From positions 1 through 54,098 of the forward strand of contig ONQT01000017.1 of NCBI GenBank assembly GCA_900320045.1: a DNA stretch of 54,098 nucleotides. Reading direction: 5' to 3'. The notes under the pieces are model-generated. The model was not told the DNA's origin, made no database searches, and saw only the letters and a program-made list of their open reading frames with translations. Position 1 is the stretch's first letter, and the number at the start of each line of letters is the position of its first letter. Positions 7,219 through 15,791 of this stretch are shown here, in pieces. This stretch comes from an uncultured Prevotellaceae bacterium (GTDB lineage Bacteria > Bacteroidota > Bacteroidia > Bacteroidales > Bacteroidaceae). Position numbers and translations under genes: made by a program.

Positions 7219-7262
7219 CGTTTTGGTATTCTCAAGCGCAAAAACTCCACAAAGATTTGCAA
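7219..7262. repeat. 44-bp direct repeat, copy 2
   Basis: Same orientation as 5521-5564, two mismatches. This copy carries the TTTG (7256-7259) that serves as minus-33 box of the following promoter. Confidence 0.85.
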
Positions 7263-7287
7263 TTCTCGATAATTATATCTATCTTTG
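7256..7287 (+). promoter_or_regulatory. Promoter in the long leader of the SusCD operon
   Basis: TTTG (7256-7259) and TATCTTTG (7280-7287) are 20 bp apart. An 8-bp inverted repeat follows: GCAGGCGA (7287-7294) and TCGCCTGC (7352-7359). A second minus-7 candidate, TACCTTTG, is at 7517-7524, 84 bp before the LRR gene. The remaining sequence of this 580-bp gap shows no gene. Confidence 0.5.
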
Positions 7288-7608
7288 CAGGCGATAAACA
7301 GCAAATTATCGGATTAAGAAGAGGCGCATTAGTTGGTCTGCAACGTAATACTCGCCTGCCTCACTCAGCATCATTATTTATTTTGGATTATTTAACTTGC
7401 TAATTGCGCTAAGCCTTTTAATATGGGATGATACGAATGATGACCACGTGTACGCCAAGATGAACTATATTTCAGTTATTTGAATGATATTCATGCTATA
7501 GCAATAGGTTGTTTCGTACCTTTGCAGCGACCAAGAACATGGGAAACCTGTGGTTCGTCATTAAATCATTCAATATTAAAAAGGTAATAACTAAAACAAA
7601 AGCAATCT

Positions 7609-8520
7609 ATGAAAAAGTGTCATTCAAGATGGGACGCTGTATTGCTGAGAGGTCTGACGGCGCTGATGCTCATTACCGGAGCATGGGTGCTGACGTCGTG
7701 TAAGGACGACAAGGGACTGACGGAAGGCGATCCCAACTATTTCACGAGCAGCCGCGGCCAGTTTACCGCCACGCTCAGCGATGCTACGACGCTGTATCTG
7801 TTGCCTGGCAACGGGGCGGGTACGGCAACTCTGACCTATGATGGCAGTAATCCGCGCCACTGGCAGTCGGAAACGACGGCTACGGTCAGCGTGACCACCT
7901 ATCAAGGCAGTCTGACGCTCCCAGAGACCATTAGTGCCAACGGCCAAACCTACACCCTGACGGGTATTGGTGAACAGGCTCTGATGGGCTGTCGCTCGCT
8001 GACCTCCGTGACGCTGCCCAACACCATCCAGTGGCTGGGCGAGGGTGCCTTTGCCGTCTGCAGAGGTCTGACCAGCATCACCATTCCCGAGGGAGTGGCC
8101 GATATTCCCACCGGCTGCTTCGGCTATTGTTCCGCGCTGACCACCGCTACCCTGCCAGCCAGCGTGACCACTATCGGCAAGATGGCCTTCGACGGTTGTT
8201 CGGGTATGACCAGCATCACGCTGCCTGCTAACCTGAAGCGCATCGGCGAGATGGCCTTCTTCGACTGTAGCAAGCTGACCGCCATCACCATCCCCGCCTC
8301 TGTGACCAGCATCGGCAACCGTGCCTTCGGCGGTCGCAATGCCACGCTGAAGTCGAAGATTACGGAGTACCACATGCAGTCGGCTACGCCTCCTACGCTG
8401 GAGGGCCTACTGTATGAGGCTCAGGACGGAGTGTCTCCTGTTATTTACGTTCCTGCAGGCAGCAAGGCCGCCTATGAGGCAGCTGCCGGTTGGAGTTCAC
8501 TAACCATCATGGAGGAGTAA
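7609..8520 (+). CDS. BspA-like leucine-rich repeat lipoprotein
   Basis: A 303-residue surface lipoprotein (signal peptide with LTSCKDD, Cys31). After a beta-rich segment (about 40-115) come about five LRR_5/BspA-type repeats (FGYCSALTTATLPASVTTIGKMAFDG pattern, about 120-270), ending in IYVPAGSKAAYEAAAGWSSL. Such repeats act in protein or glycan contact and adhesion. Its stop is four bases before the SusC start, so it belongs to the SusCD operon, where it may act as an extra surface binding protein. The ATG at 7609 is preceded by an A-rich leader. Confidence 0.8.
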   Translation: MKKCHSRWDAVLLRGLTALMLITGAWVLTSCKDDKGLTEGDPNYFTSSRGQFTATLSDATTLYLLPGNGAGTATLTYDGSNPRHWQSETTATVSVTTYQGSLTLPETISANGQTYTLTGIGEQALMGCRSLTSVTLPNTIQWLGEGAFAVCRGLTSITIPEGVADIPTGCFGYCSALTTATLPASVTTIGKMAFDGCSGMTSITLPANLKRIGEMAFFDCSKLTAITIPASVTSIGNRAFGGRNATLKSKITEYHMQSATPPTLEGLLYEAQDGVSPVIYVPAGSKAAYEAAAGWSSLTIMEE

Positions 8521-8523
8521 GCT

Positions 8524-11500
8524 ATGAAGAATATGAAGAAATTATTCGCCGTCGTAGCATTACTGCTGATGGCAGTCGTTGCCCAAGCCCAGGGCCAGAC
8601 AGTAAAGGGTACGGTGCTCGACGAGGCTGGCGAGCCGATGATTGGTGCTACGGTGAAGGCCGTAGGCGGCCAGGGAGGAACAGTGACCGACATGGATGGT
8701 AACTATGTGCTCAAGGTCGACCAGAAAGTGAAGCAGATAGAGGTGGCCTACGTGGGCTATCGCAATCAGAAGATACAGATTAAGAATGGTCGTGCCGATG
8801 CACGCATGAGTACCGACAAGAACGAGCTGAACGAGCTGGTGGTTATCGGTTACGGCTCTGTCAAGAAGGGCGACATCACCAATGCTGTTGCCAAAGTGAA
8901 GGCAGAGGAACTGGCCGAGCGTCCTGTCAGCAACATCGCCTCAGCCCTGCAGGGTGAACTGGCCGGTGTCGACGTGCAGAGCACCAGCGGTGCCCCGGGC
9001 AGCAGCGTGCAGATCAAGGTCCGCGGTGCAACGAGCATCAACGAGGACGGCAACACCAATCCGCTGTATGTCGTCGACGGCGTACCTATGGATGAGGGCT
9101 TTGACCTGCAGCAGCTGAACCCACAGGATATTGAGAGCATCGAGGTGCTGAAGGATGCCTCCTCCAGCGCTATCTATGGCAGCCGCGGTGCCAATGGCGT
9201 CATCATCATCACCTGCAAGAAGGGTAATGACGACGGCAAGACCACCGTGACGGCATCAGTCAACTTTGCCATCTCCACCCCCGAGCGCTACATTCCCGTC
9301 ATGGAGGCTGAGGACTGGATTAACTGGCGTATGAAGTCCAACTACCAGGCCTATTTGGAGGCTTATCCCACCGCCGGTGCCCAGAGTGGCGACAGCTATC
9401 TGGAGCAGGTCATCAAGGCTCAGGGCGGTGCTGGCACGAGTGCTGTCATCGACCCCCGCTGGAGGATGCCCGGCTATGGCGGTCTGTCGCTGGTAGACTG
9501 GCAGAAGGCCATGTTCCGCCCCTCGTTTGCCCAGACCTATAACCTCTCCATTACGCAGGGTAATAAGAAGAACAGCTACCGTGCCTCGCTCAGCTATGTC
9601 AACCAGGACGGTATCGTCATCAATACAGGCTTCAAGCGACTCACCGCCAAACTGAGCGGTCAGACCACGCTGATAGACAAGTTGCGCATCGGTGTCGACG
9701 TGTCGCCTCAGATGACCGTCACCACCGGCGGCAACGTGGATGGTAAGGACAATGCCGCACAGAATGCCCTGTCGGCGGTGCCTGTCGTAGAGAACAACGC
9801 CGGGCTGCACACCGCCACGGAACCCTATAACCGCTATATGTATGCCGGTTCGACGGCTTCACCGGTCACCGTTATGGAACAGCGCTATTATCGCGACGAG
9901 CAGATTCGCATCCAGGCATCGGGTTTTGCAGACTACGAGATTATGAAGGGATGGAACGCCAAGGTCTTAGGCTCATGGATCTTCAACAACCGCGACCGCA
10001 AGCGCTTCACACCGTCGTCGGCCTCGCGCTTCTGGAATTCGGGCGAAGGCTACTATGCCGACTCCTACTGGATTGGCAGCCGCTCACACAAGTATCATAT
10101 CGAGGCTACCACGACCTATGACCACACCTGGGACAAGCATCATCTGAACGTGGTGGGCGGTTGGTCGTTGGAGTCAACGCAGGACGGCAACTCCTATAAC
10201 CTGAATGTGACACAGTTCCCCAACAACACCATCATGGGCTGGACCATCAACGACGTGACGCCGACAACGTTCACCGCCACCTATACCACCGACGACCATC
10301 TCATCAGCTACTTTGCACGTGCCGAGTATGGCTACGACAGCCGCTACCTGTTAAACGCCTCGCTGCGTCGTGACGGTAGCTCGCGCTTCGGCAGCAACCG
10401 CAAGTGGGGTACCTTCCCCGCCGTCAGCGTGGCTTGGCGCGCCTCGAACGAGAAGTTTTGGAAACCCGACTGGTGGGTCAACCAAGCCAAGCTGCGCATC
10501 AGCTACGGTTCCAACGGCTCGAACGCCATCTCCACCAATGCTGCCGACGGCTTGATGACCGCCTCCTATTATTCAAAGGACGGAGCCGCGATTACCGGTT
10601 ACGTGCCTGCCAGTACCGCCAATCCCGATCTGGGCTGGCAGAAGACCAACTCGTGGAACTTCGGTATCGACATGAGTCTGTTCAACAATCGCATCTCGTT
10701 TGCCCTCGACTACTACATCAAGAACGTCAGCGACATGCTGTATCAGGTGTCAATGCCGTCGGTCATCGGCTATGCCAAGGCTTACCAGAACATCGGTAAC
10801 ATCCGCACCAAGGGTGTCGAGCTGGAGCTGAAGACCGAGAATCTGGTGGGCAAGCTGAAGTGGACTACCAAGTTCTCGATGGGTTACAGCACCAACGAGG
10901 TGAAGTCGCTGGGTAACAACTCGGCCATCTATACCGGCTACGACAACAAGACGCAGATTATCGAGGTGGGACACCCCGTAGGTGAGTACTATCTCTACAT
11001 TGCTGACGGTATCTACATGAGCGAGGAGGACCTGCAGCGCTATCCCACCGAGTCGACCTCAGTCGTAGGTTCTGTACGCTATCGTGACATCAACGGCGAC
11101 GGCATCATCGACGAGAACGACCGTACCTACTGCGGCAAGCCGCAGCCCTCATGGACCTTCGGTCTGACCAACAGCTTCAAGTGGAAGAACTGGGATGCCT
11201 CGTTCCTCATCACCGCTCAGGCTGGCGGTAAGATCTGGCAAGGCTTGGCCCGTGCCATCGACATGCAGGCTCAGGATGTCACCATCAACCGCCTGGACCG
11301 CTGGCAGGACATGTGGCTGTCGGAGGCTGCCCCCGGCAACGGCGAGGTGCCCCGTGCCCGTGGCGGCTCGGCAGAGCAGTTCTCGACCCGTTGGCTCTAC
11401 AGCACCGACTTCCTGAAGCTGAAGAACATCACCATCGGCTACCGCTGGCGTCTGCCTAAGAAGTTTGCCCTCAAGGTGGTGCGCTTCACCGCCAGCTGCG

Positions 11501-11640
11501 AGAACGTCTTCATGTTCACCGGCTACAAGAACGGCTACTCACCAGAGTCAAACAACTCCAGCTCTCAGGTGGCAGTATACGACTACGGAGCCTATCCTGC
11601 AGCACGTACCTTCTCACTGGGTATCAACGCTACGTTCTAA
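8524..11640 (+). CDS. SusC/RagA-type TonB-linked outer membrane transporter
   Basis: The 1038-residue protein imports oligosaccharides with its SusD partner. It has a signal peptide (1-22, VVAQAQG), a carboxypeptidase-regulatory-like domain (about 26-95, VKGTVLDEAGEPMIGATV), the TonB-box/plug region (about 97-230, ELVVIGYGSVKKGDITNAV, PLYVVDGVPMD, IESIEVLKDASSSAIYGSRGANGVI) and a beta barrel ending in phenylalanine (GINATF). It is the second gene of the operon and is followed after 40 bases by SusD. The Asn/Gly-rich barrel shows no defect. Confidence 0.95.
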   Translation: MKNMKKLFAVVALLLMAVVAQAQGQTVKGTVLDEAGEPMIGATVKAVGGQGGTVTDMDGNYVLKVDQKVKQIEVAYVGYRNQKIQIKNGRADARMSTDKNELNELVVIGYGSVKKGDITNAVAKVKAEELAERPVSNIASALQGELAGVDVQSTSGAPGSSVQIKVRGATSINEDGNTNPLYVVDGVPMDEGFDLQQLNPQDIESIEVLKDASSSAIYGSRGANGVIIITCKKGNDDGKTTVTASVNFAISTPERYIPVMEAEDWINWRMKSNYQAYLEAYPTAGAQSGDSYLEQVIKAQGGAGTSAVIDPRWRMPGYGGLSLVDWQKAMFRPSFAQTYNLSITQGNKKNSYRASLSYVNQDGIVINTGFKRLTAKLSGQTTLIDKLRIGVDVSPQMTVTTGGNVDGKDNAAQNALSAVPVVENNAGLHTATEPYNRYMYAGSTASPVTVMEQRYYRDEQIRIQASGFADYEIMKGWNAKVLGSWIFNNRDRKRFTPSSASRFWNSGEGYYADSYWIGSRSHKYHIEATTTYDHTWDKHHLNVVGGWSLESTQDGNSYNLNVTQFPNNTIMGWTINDVTPTTFTATYTTDDHLISYFARAEYGYDSRYLLNASLRRDGSSRFGSNRKWGTFPAVSVAWRASNEKFWKPDWWVNQAKLRISYGSNGSNAISTNAADGLMTASYYSKDGAAITGYVPASTANPDLGWQKTNSWNFGIDMSLFNNRISFALDYYIKNVSDMLYQVSMPSVIGYAKAYQNIGNIRTKGVELELKTENLVGKLKWTTKFSMGYSTNEVKSLGNNSAIYTGYDNKTQIIEVGHPVGEYYLYIADGIYMSEEDLQRYPTESTSVVGSVRYRDINGDGIIDENDRTYCGKPQPSWTFGLTNSFKWKNWDASFLITAQAGGKIWQGLARAIDMQAQDVTINRLDRWQDMWLSEAAPGNGEVPRARGGSAEQFSTRWLYSTDFLKLKNITIGYRWRLPKKFALKVVRFTASCENVFMFTGYKNGYSPESNNSSSQVAVYDYGAYPAARTFSLGINATF

Positions 11641-11680
11641 ATGGTAAACAAAGTAAGTAAGATATAAAAGTATAACGACT

Positions 11681-13324
11681 ATGAAGACTAATATATATAA
11701 TAAGGTACGAGCCATTCTGCTGCTCCTTGCCCCTTGCTCCTTACTACTGTTTGCCAGCTGTGAGGACTATCTGAAGACGGAGTCGAAGTCGGCCCTGACG
11801 ACAGACAATGCCTATTCCAAGGCTGCTGGTGTAGATCAGGACCTGACGGGTGTCTATGGCTGTCTGAAGCCCTTTGCCAAATACTATTTCGTCATGAGCG
11901 AGTTCCGCTCTGACAACTTGTTCAACATCACCGAGGCCAGAACCCGTGAGGAGTCGGACTGCGCTCAGTTCAACACCACCGGTCTGCTCAACGATGCCAT
12001 CGTGTCCAGCTGCTGGGCAGACCACTATACGCTGATTGCTGCTGCCAACGTGCTGTTGGATCATATCGGTGAGGCAGGAATGAGCGAGAGCGTGAAGCGG
12101 CAGTATATGGCCGAGGCCCGCTTCCTGCGTGGACTGGCTTACTTCGACATGGTGCGCTTCTTCGGTCGCGTTCCCGTCTCGCTGCACGAGATTTCGCCCG
12201 ATGAAGCCTTTGCCCTCGGACAGAGCGAGGCTATCGATGTCTACAACCAGGCCATCGTGCCCGACTTGCAGTATGCTGTGGAGAACCTGCTGGAGACAGC
12301 CACCGACTATTTAGGCAACCCCCGCTCGGAACGCGTCACCAAGACGGCGGCACAGGCGCTGCTGGGTAAGGTCTATCTGCAGATGGCCGGCTATCCGCTC
12401 TATCAGGACACCAAGGATAAGGCACAGTCGCTCTTTGCCGAAGTGCTGAAGAACATGAACAAGTACTGGAAGAACAGCATATCTGACTGGAACCTCATGT
12501 GGGTTCATGAGAACGACAACAAGAACTTCATCTTCGAGATTCAGTACATTGCCGAGAAGAATCAGGGCAACCCGGCTACTCCCTATAGCCGCAGCGGTAA
12601 TACCTACGCCGACGACTACTGCAACGCTAACCTGACAACAGGCTCGCATGTCTATGTCGAGCGTGACCTGCAAGACCACTTCCTCATCACCAGTGACATC
12701 GACAACGGCGACGGCACCACGACGACGGAATATATCGACAAGCGACTTTATGGTACCATCAATACCGGTCAGACCTATAACGAGGAGACGGGCCAGTATG
12801 AGGGCGGTGCCACCGACCAGAACAACTTCTGCACCAAGTTCTTTGAACACAAGATAAAGCGTAAGTCGCTGGGTCTGTCGGACATGGATGCCGAGATTAC
12901 CGACCGTACCTTCTGGCCGCAGAACTGGCCTGTGCTGCGCATTGAGGACGTGATGCTGCTCTATGCCGAGTGTGTGGGCAATACCACCGAGGGCTATCAG
13001 TATCTGAACATGATCCGCCAGCGTGCCGGACTGAGCGAACTGAAGGAGCTCTCGGCCGATGCCTTCCAGAAGGCAGTAGCCTTTGAGCGCCGCTGTGAGC
13101 TGCTGGGCGAGGGACACCGCTGGTTCGACCAGGTGCGCCAGAACACCTTCGTAGAAGAAATCCGCACGACGTTTACCAACTATCGTGACAAGCGTGATGC
13201 CTCGCACTCGTCGAACTACACCATCTACGCCAACCGTGTGACGCAGAACTCGGCATTGTATCCTATTCCGATGTCTCAGATCCGCATCCGTGAGGGGCTG
13301 TATCAGCAGAATCCCGGATACTAA
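11681..13324 (+). CDS. SusD/RagB-type glycan-binding lipoprotein
   Basis: A 547-residue outer-surface lipoprotein (FASCEDYL, Cys27) which caps the SusC channel and binds the incoming glycan. The TPR-like helices (YMAEARFLRGLAYFDMVRFFGRVPV) and the C-terminal signature (LLGEGHRWFDQVRQNTF, then YPIPMSQIRI) are characteristic. The intergenic spacer before it ends AACGACT-ATG, as do others in this operon. The ligand cannot be derived from the sequence. Confidence 0.93.
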   Translation: MKTNIYNKVRAILLLLAPCSLLLFASCEDYLKTESKSALTTDNAYSKAAGVDQDLTGVYGCLKPFAKYYFVMSEFRSDNLFNITEARTREESDCAQFNTTGLLNDAIVSSCWADHYTLIAAANVLLDHIGEAGMSESVKRQYMAEARFLRGLAYFDMVRFFGRVPVSLHEISPDEAFALGQSEAIDVYNQAIVPDLQYAVENLLETATDYLGNPRSERVTKTAAQALLGKVYLQMAGYPLYQDTKDKAQSLFAEVLKNMNKYWKNSISDWNLMWVHENDNKNFIFEIQYIAEKNQGNPATPYSRSGNTYADDYCNANLTTGSHVYVERDLQDHFLITSDIDNGDGTTTTEYIDKRLYGTINTGQTYNEETGQYEGGATDQNNFCTKFFEHKIKRKSLGLSDMDAEITDRTFWPQNWPVLRIEDVMLLYAECVGNTTEGYQYLNMIRQRAGLSELKELSADAFQKAVAFERRCELLGEGHRWFDQVRQNTFVEEIRTTFTNYRDKRDASHSSNYTIYANRVTQNSALYPIPMSQIRIREGLYQQNPGY

Positions 13325-13364
13325 GAGAGAAGTAAAGAGTGAGTATTGAAAAGAGAAAACGATT

Positions 13365-14225
13365 ATGAAACACAGAATCTATCAAATATTTGCAGCAGGT
13401 ATGGTGTGTTGCGGTATGACCGCAGCCTTTACCGCCTGCTCCAACGATGACTACCTGGGCGGCCACTATACGACCGATGGTGCCGGTGTCGTGCTGAACG
13501 TCACGGCTCAGACCGATAAGGCCTGGAGCGAGGGCGATGTCATCGGAATAGCAGCAGGCTATGGTCAGAACGACGGCACAGCCCGTAACCGTGAGTATGT
13601 CTGTCAGGCCGATGCCAGCAGCTTCAAGAACAAGTCGGGCTTTCCCATCTATGTCAAGGGTAACACCTGCATCGTAGCCTACTATCCCTTCGTTGGAACC
13701 GATGGCGCTGAGCCTACCATCACGCTGAACACGCTGAACCAAGATCAGGTGACCGACTACTACTTTGCGAAGGCCGAGGGCGTCACTCGTCAGACCAGTC
13801 AGGTGAACTTAGCGTTCAAGCATGCGCTGGCCGAGGTAACGCTGAAGATTACCGCTCCTTCCGGTGAGAGCATCAACAGCTGCCGTCTTTCCGGCTTCGC
13901 ACAGAAAGCTACGGTAAATCCATATACGCTGGCTAAGACGCTGGACGCACCAGAAGACCTCGTGGTCAAAGGTGCGGATATGAAGAGCGTCACGCTGAAA
14001 CTCATTCCGCAGGCCCTTTCCGCCGATGGTGCCGTGAAACCCCAGCTGGTGCTGATAGGTAGCATACGCTCCTATACCATAGACATGAGCAAGCTGCAGC
14101 TGGAAGCTGGATCTTCGCAAGAGGCTATTGTCAACGTGACCGATGGAATCGGTACTGTCGACTTCGTACCTGGTGACTCCAAGTGGGAGGACAGCGGTGC
14201 CGGCGGTGACGTGAAGGCGCAGTAA
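13365..14225 (+). CDS. Fimbrillin-like (Mfa1-like) lipoprotein, short
   Basis: A 286-residue lipoprotein (FTACSNDD, Cys25). It carries the fimbrillin A / Mfa-like-1 pattern: WSEGDVIGIAAGYG, YPFVGTDG, a DYYFAKAEG block and NLAFKHALAEVTLKI. In Bacteroidales PULs such proteins occupy the place of the surface glycan-binding protein after SusD, so here it may bind glycan rather than form fimbriae. That role is inferred from position. It is followed by a second fimbrillin-like gene. Confidence 0.75.
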   Translation: MKHRIYQIFAAGMVCCGMTAAFTACSNDDYLGGHYTTDGAGVVLNVTAQTDKAWSEGDVIGIAAGYGQNDGTARNREYVCQADASSFKNKSGFPIYVKGNTCIVAYYPFVGTDGAEPTITLNTLNQDQVTDYYFAKAEGVTRQTSQVNLAFKHALAEVTLKITAPSGESINSCRLSGFAQKATVNPYTLAKTLDAPEDLVVKGADMKSVTLKLIPQALSADGAVKPQLVLIGSIRSYTIDMSKLQLEAGSSQEAIVNVTDGIGTVDFVPGDSKWEDSGAGGDVKAQ

Positions 14226-14269
14226 ATAGGTGTTAAGTGTTTAATGAAAAGTGTAAAGTGTAAACGACT

Positions 14270-15790
14270 ATGAAGAAGAATATATTTTTCCTTTTGGCAC
14301 TCTTGCCTATGCTGATAGGCTGTAGCCAAGACGATGCCGTGTCTGAAAGTCCTGCTCAGAGCCCGCTGCGCTTCAATATCTACGATGCCAGTACGGTCGG
14401 CAATGGTCGCCGTGCAGCTACCGAAGGTCCGACGATGACGACGTTCTTCGAACTGGGCGACAAGGCTGGTCTGTATATCGTCAAGGACGGCAAGGTGGTA
14501 CATGCGAATGTGCAGCTGACGTATAACAATAGTGGCTTCTGGGAGGCTCCGCAGAAGATGGACGCCTCGCAACTAGCCGGTGCCCAGTTCTATGCTTATT
14601 ATCCCTATACCACTACGGCTCAGTTTGATGCCTCTTCATCCACCCCGTTCGCCACGATGGTGAAGACCGTCCAACCGGCAAACAACCAGGGCGCGAAGGC
14701 TGACTACGAGGCTGCCGACATTATGGTGTCTACAGCATGTTCCGTCGGACAGTATAATGCTGTCAGTTTGCCGCTGAAGCACCAGAAAGCAATGGTGTGC
14801 ATGGAACTGCCCAACTCATCTTACATCTTCGACAACGAAGGTTTGGAGCCTTATGTGCTTGCCAAGGCCGAGAATGCGAAGTTTACGTTAGGCGAGACGG
14901 CGGTGACTCCTTACTTTGACGAGACATCGCAGTCGTACCGACTCATCATCGAGCCTAACGAGACCCGTAACCTTAAGGTGGTATACGTCAACAACGACCA
15001 GACTCAGAGCTATGAGGCTACCAACCTGTCGCAGGTGGCCAGCGGCCAGTATGCCAAGTATGTGATTGACGGTGGTGCCTCGCTGGTCAACATGACGCTG
15101 GAGGTAGGTGACTTCTTCTGCTCTAACGGACGCATCGTCAAGAAGAATGCTACGCCGCTGCCCGACAATGTGGTAGGTGTCGTCTTTAAGATCGGAACGA
15201 CGGAGGCTATCCGTAATGCCAACAGCTGCTGGAGTCACGCCGTGGTGCTGGCCGTTAAGGAGAATACAAAAGCCAAGTGGGGTACTAACGCTTCACCCAC
15301 TTCAGCACAAAATAATGCTGGTTGGCGCTACTGGTATAAGGACTACGGGCTGGCTGACCAGAATGGCGTGACGGACAAGTCGAAGCTGGACGAAAGCATC
15401 ATGGCCGAGGAGGGCTTCGAGACGACGAAGGCATGGCGCGCCGTGCCCGAACCGCTGACAATCGGTGGTGAGACGCTCGACTATACCACCGTGATGAATG
15501 CCACGATGAACAGCTGGATAGAGGCCTATCCGCTACCGTCCGTGACTTCCGACTGGTACATCCCCTCGCTGGTCGACTGGCGTAACATCGAGGCTCAGCT
15601 CAGCGTCGTCAATGCCCAGTTGGAGGCTGCCGGTGGAAAGGCCCTGTCGAAGGATCCTTATTGGTCGTGTAATGTGCGTGGTGCCGGCTCTAACTGGTGC
15701 TATCAGATAGGCAAGACAACGATTGCCGACCGCTATTATCCTTCAGGATTGAGAGACAGCCGCTTGTTCCACTTTATCTTTGCTTTCTAA
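14270..15790 (+). CDS. Fimbrillin-like lipoprotein with C-terminal FISUMP/DUF1566-like domain
   Basis: A 506-residue lipoprotein (LIGCSQDD, Cys18). Residues about 30-260 follow the fimbrillin pattern (FELGDKAGLYIVKDG, FYAYYPYTT, LPLKHQKAMVCMELP). Residues about 285-500 look like the DUF1566/FISUMP lectin-like fold (VGVVFKIGT, HAVVLAVKE, SDWYIPSLVDW, PYWSCNVRGAGSNWCYQ). The combination suggests a surface glycan-binding protein of the PUL. The next gene starts one base after the stop. Confidence 0.72.
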   Translation: MKKNIFFLLALLPMLIGCSQDDAVSESPAQSPLRFNIYDASTVGNGRRAATEGPTMTTFFELGDKAGLYIVKDGKVVHANVQLTYNNSGFWEAPQKMDASQLAGAQFYAYYPYTTTAQFDASSSTPFATMVKTVQPANNQGAKADYEAADIMVSTACSVGQYNAVSLPLKHQKAMVCMELPNSSYIFDNEGLEPYVLAKAENAKFTLGETAVTPYFDETSQSYRLIIEPNETRNLKVVYVNNDQTQSYEATNLSQVASGQYAKYVIDGGASLVNMTLEVGDFFCSNGRIVKKNATPLPDNVVGVVFKIGTTEAIRNANSCWSHAVVLAVKENTKAKWGTNASPTSAQNNAGWRYWYKDYGLADQNGVTDKSKLDESIMAEEGFETTKAWRAVPEPLTIGGETLDYTTVMNATMNSWIEAYPLPSVTSDWYIPSLVDWRNIEAQLSVVNAQLEAAGGKALSKDPYWSCNVRGAGSNWCYQIGKTTIADRYYPSGLRDSRLFHFIFAF

Positions 15791-15791
15791 T

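Noticed and set aside
7263-7608. Riboswitch in the SusCD leader
   Set aside because: The GCAGGCGA/TCGCCTGC stem overlaps the minus-7 box, so its 5' arm would be largely untranscribed, and no known riboswitch motif was recognised.
12311-13207. 298-residue minus-strand frame opposite susD
   Set aside because: Antisense shadow of a complete SusD gene without ribosome site or promoter.
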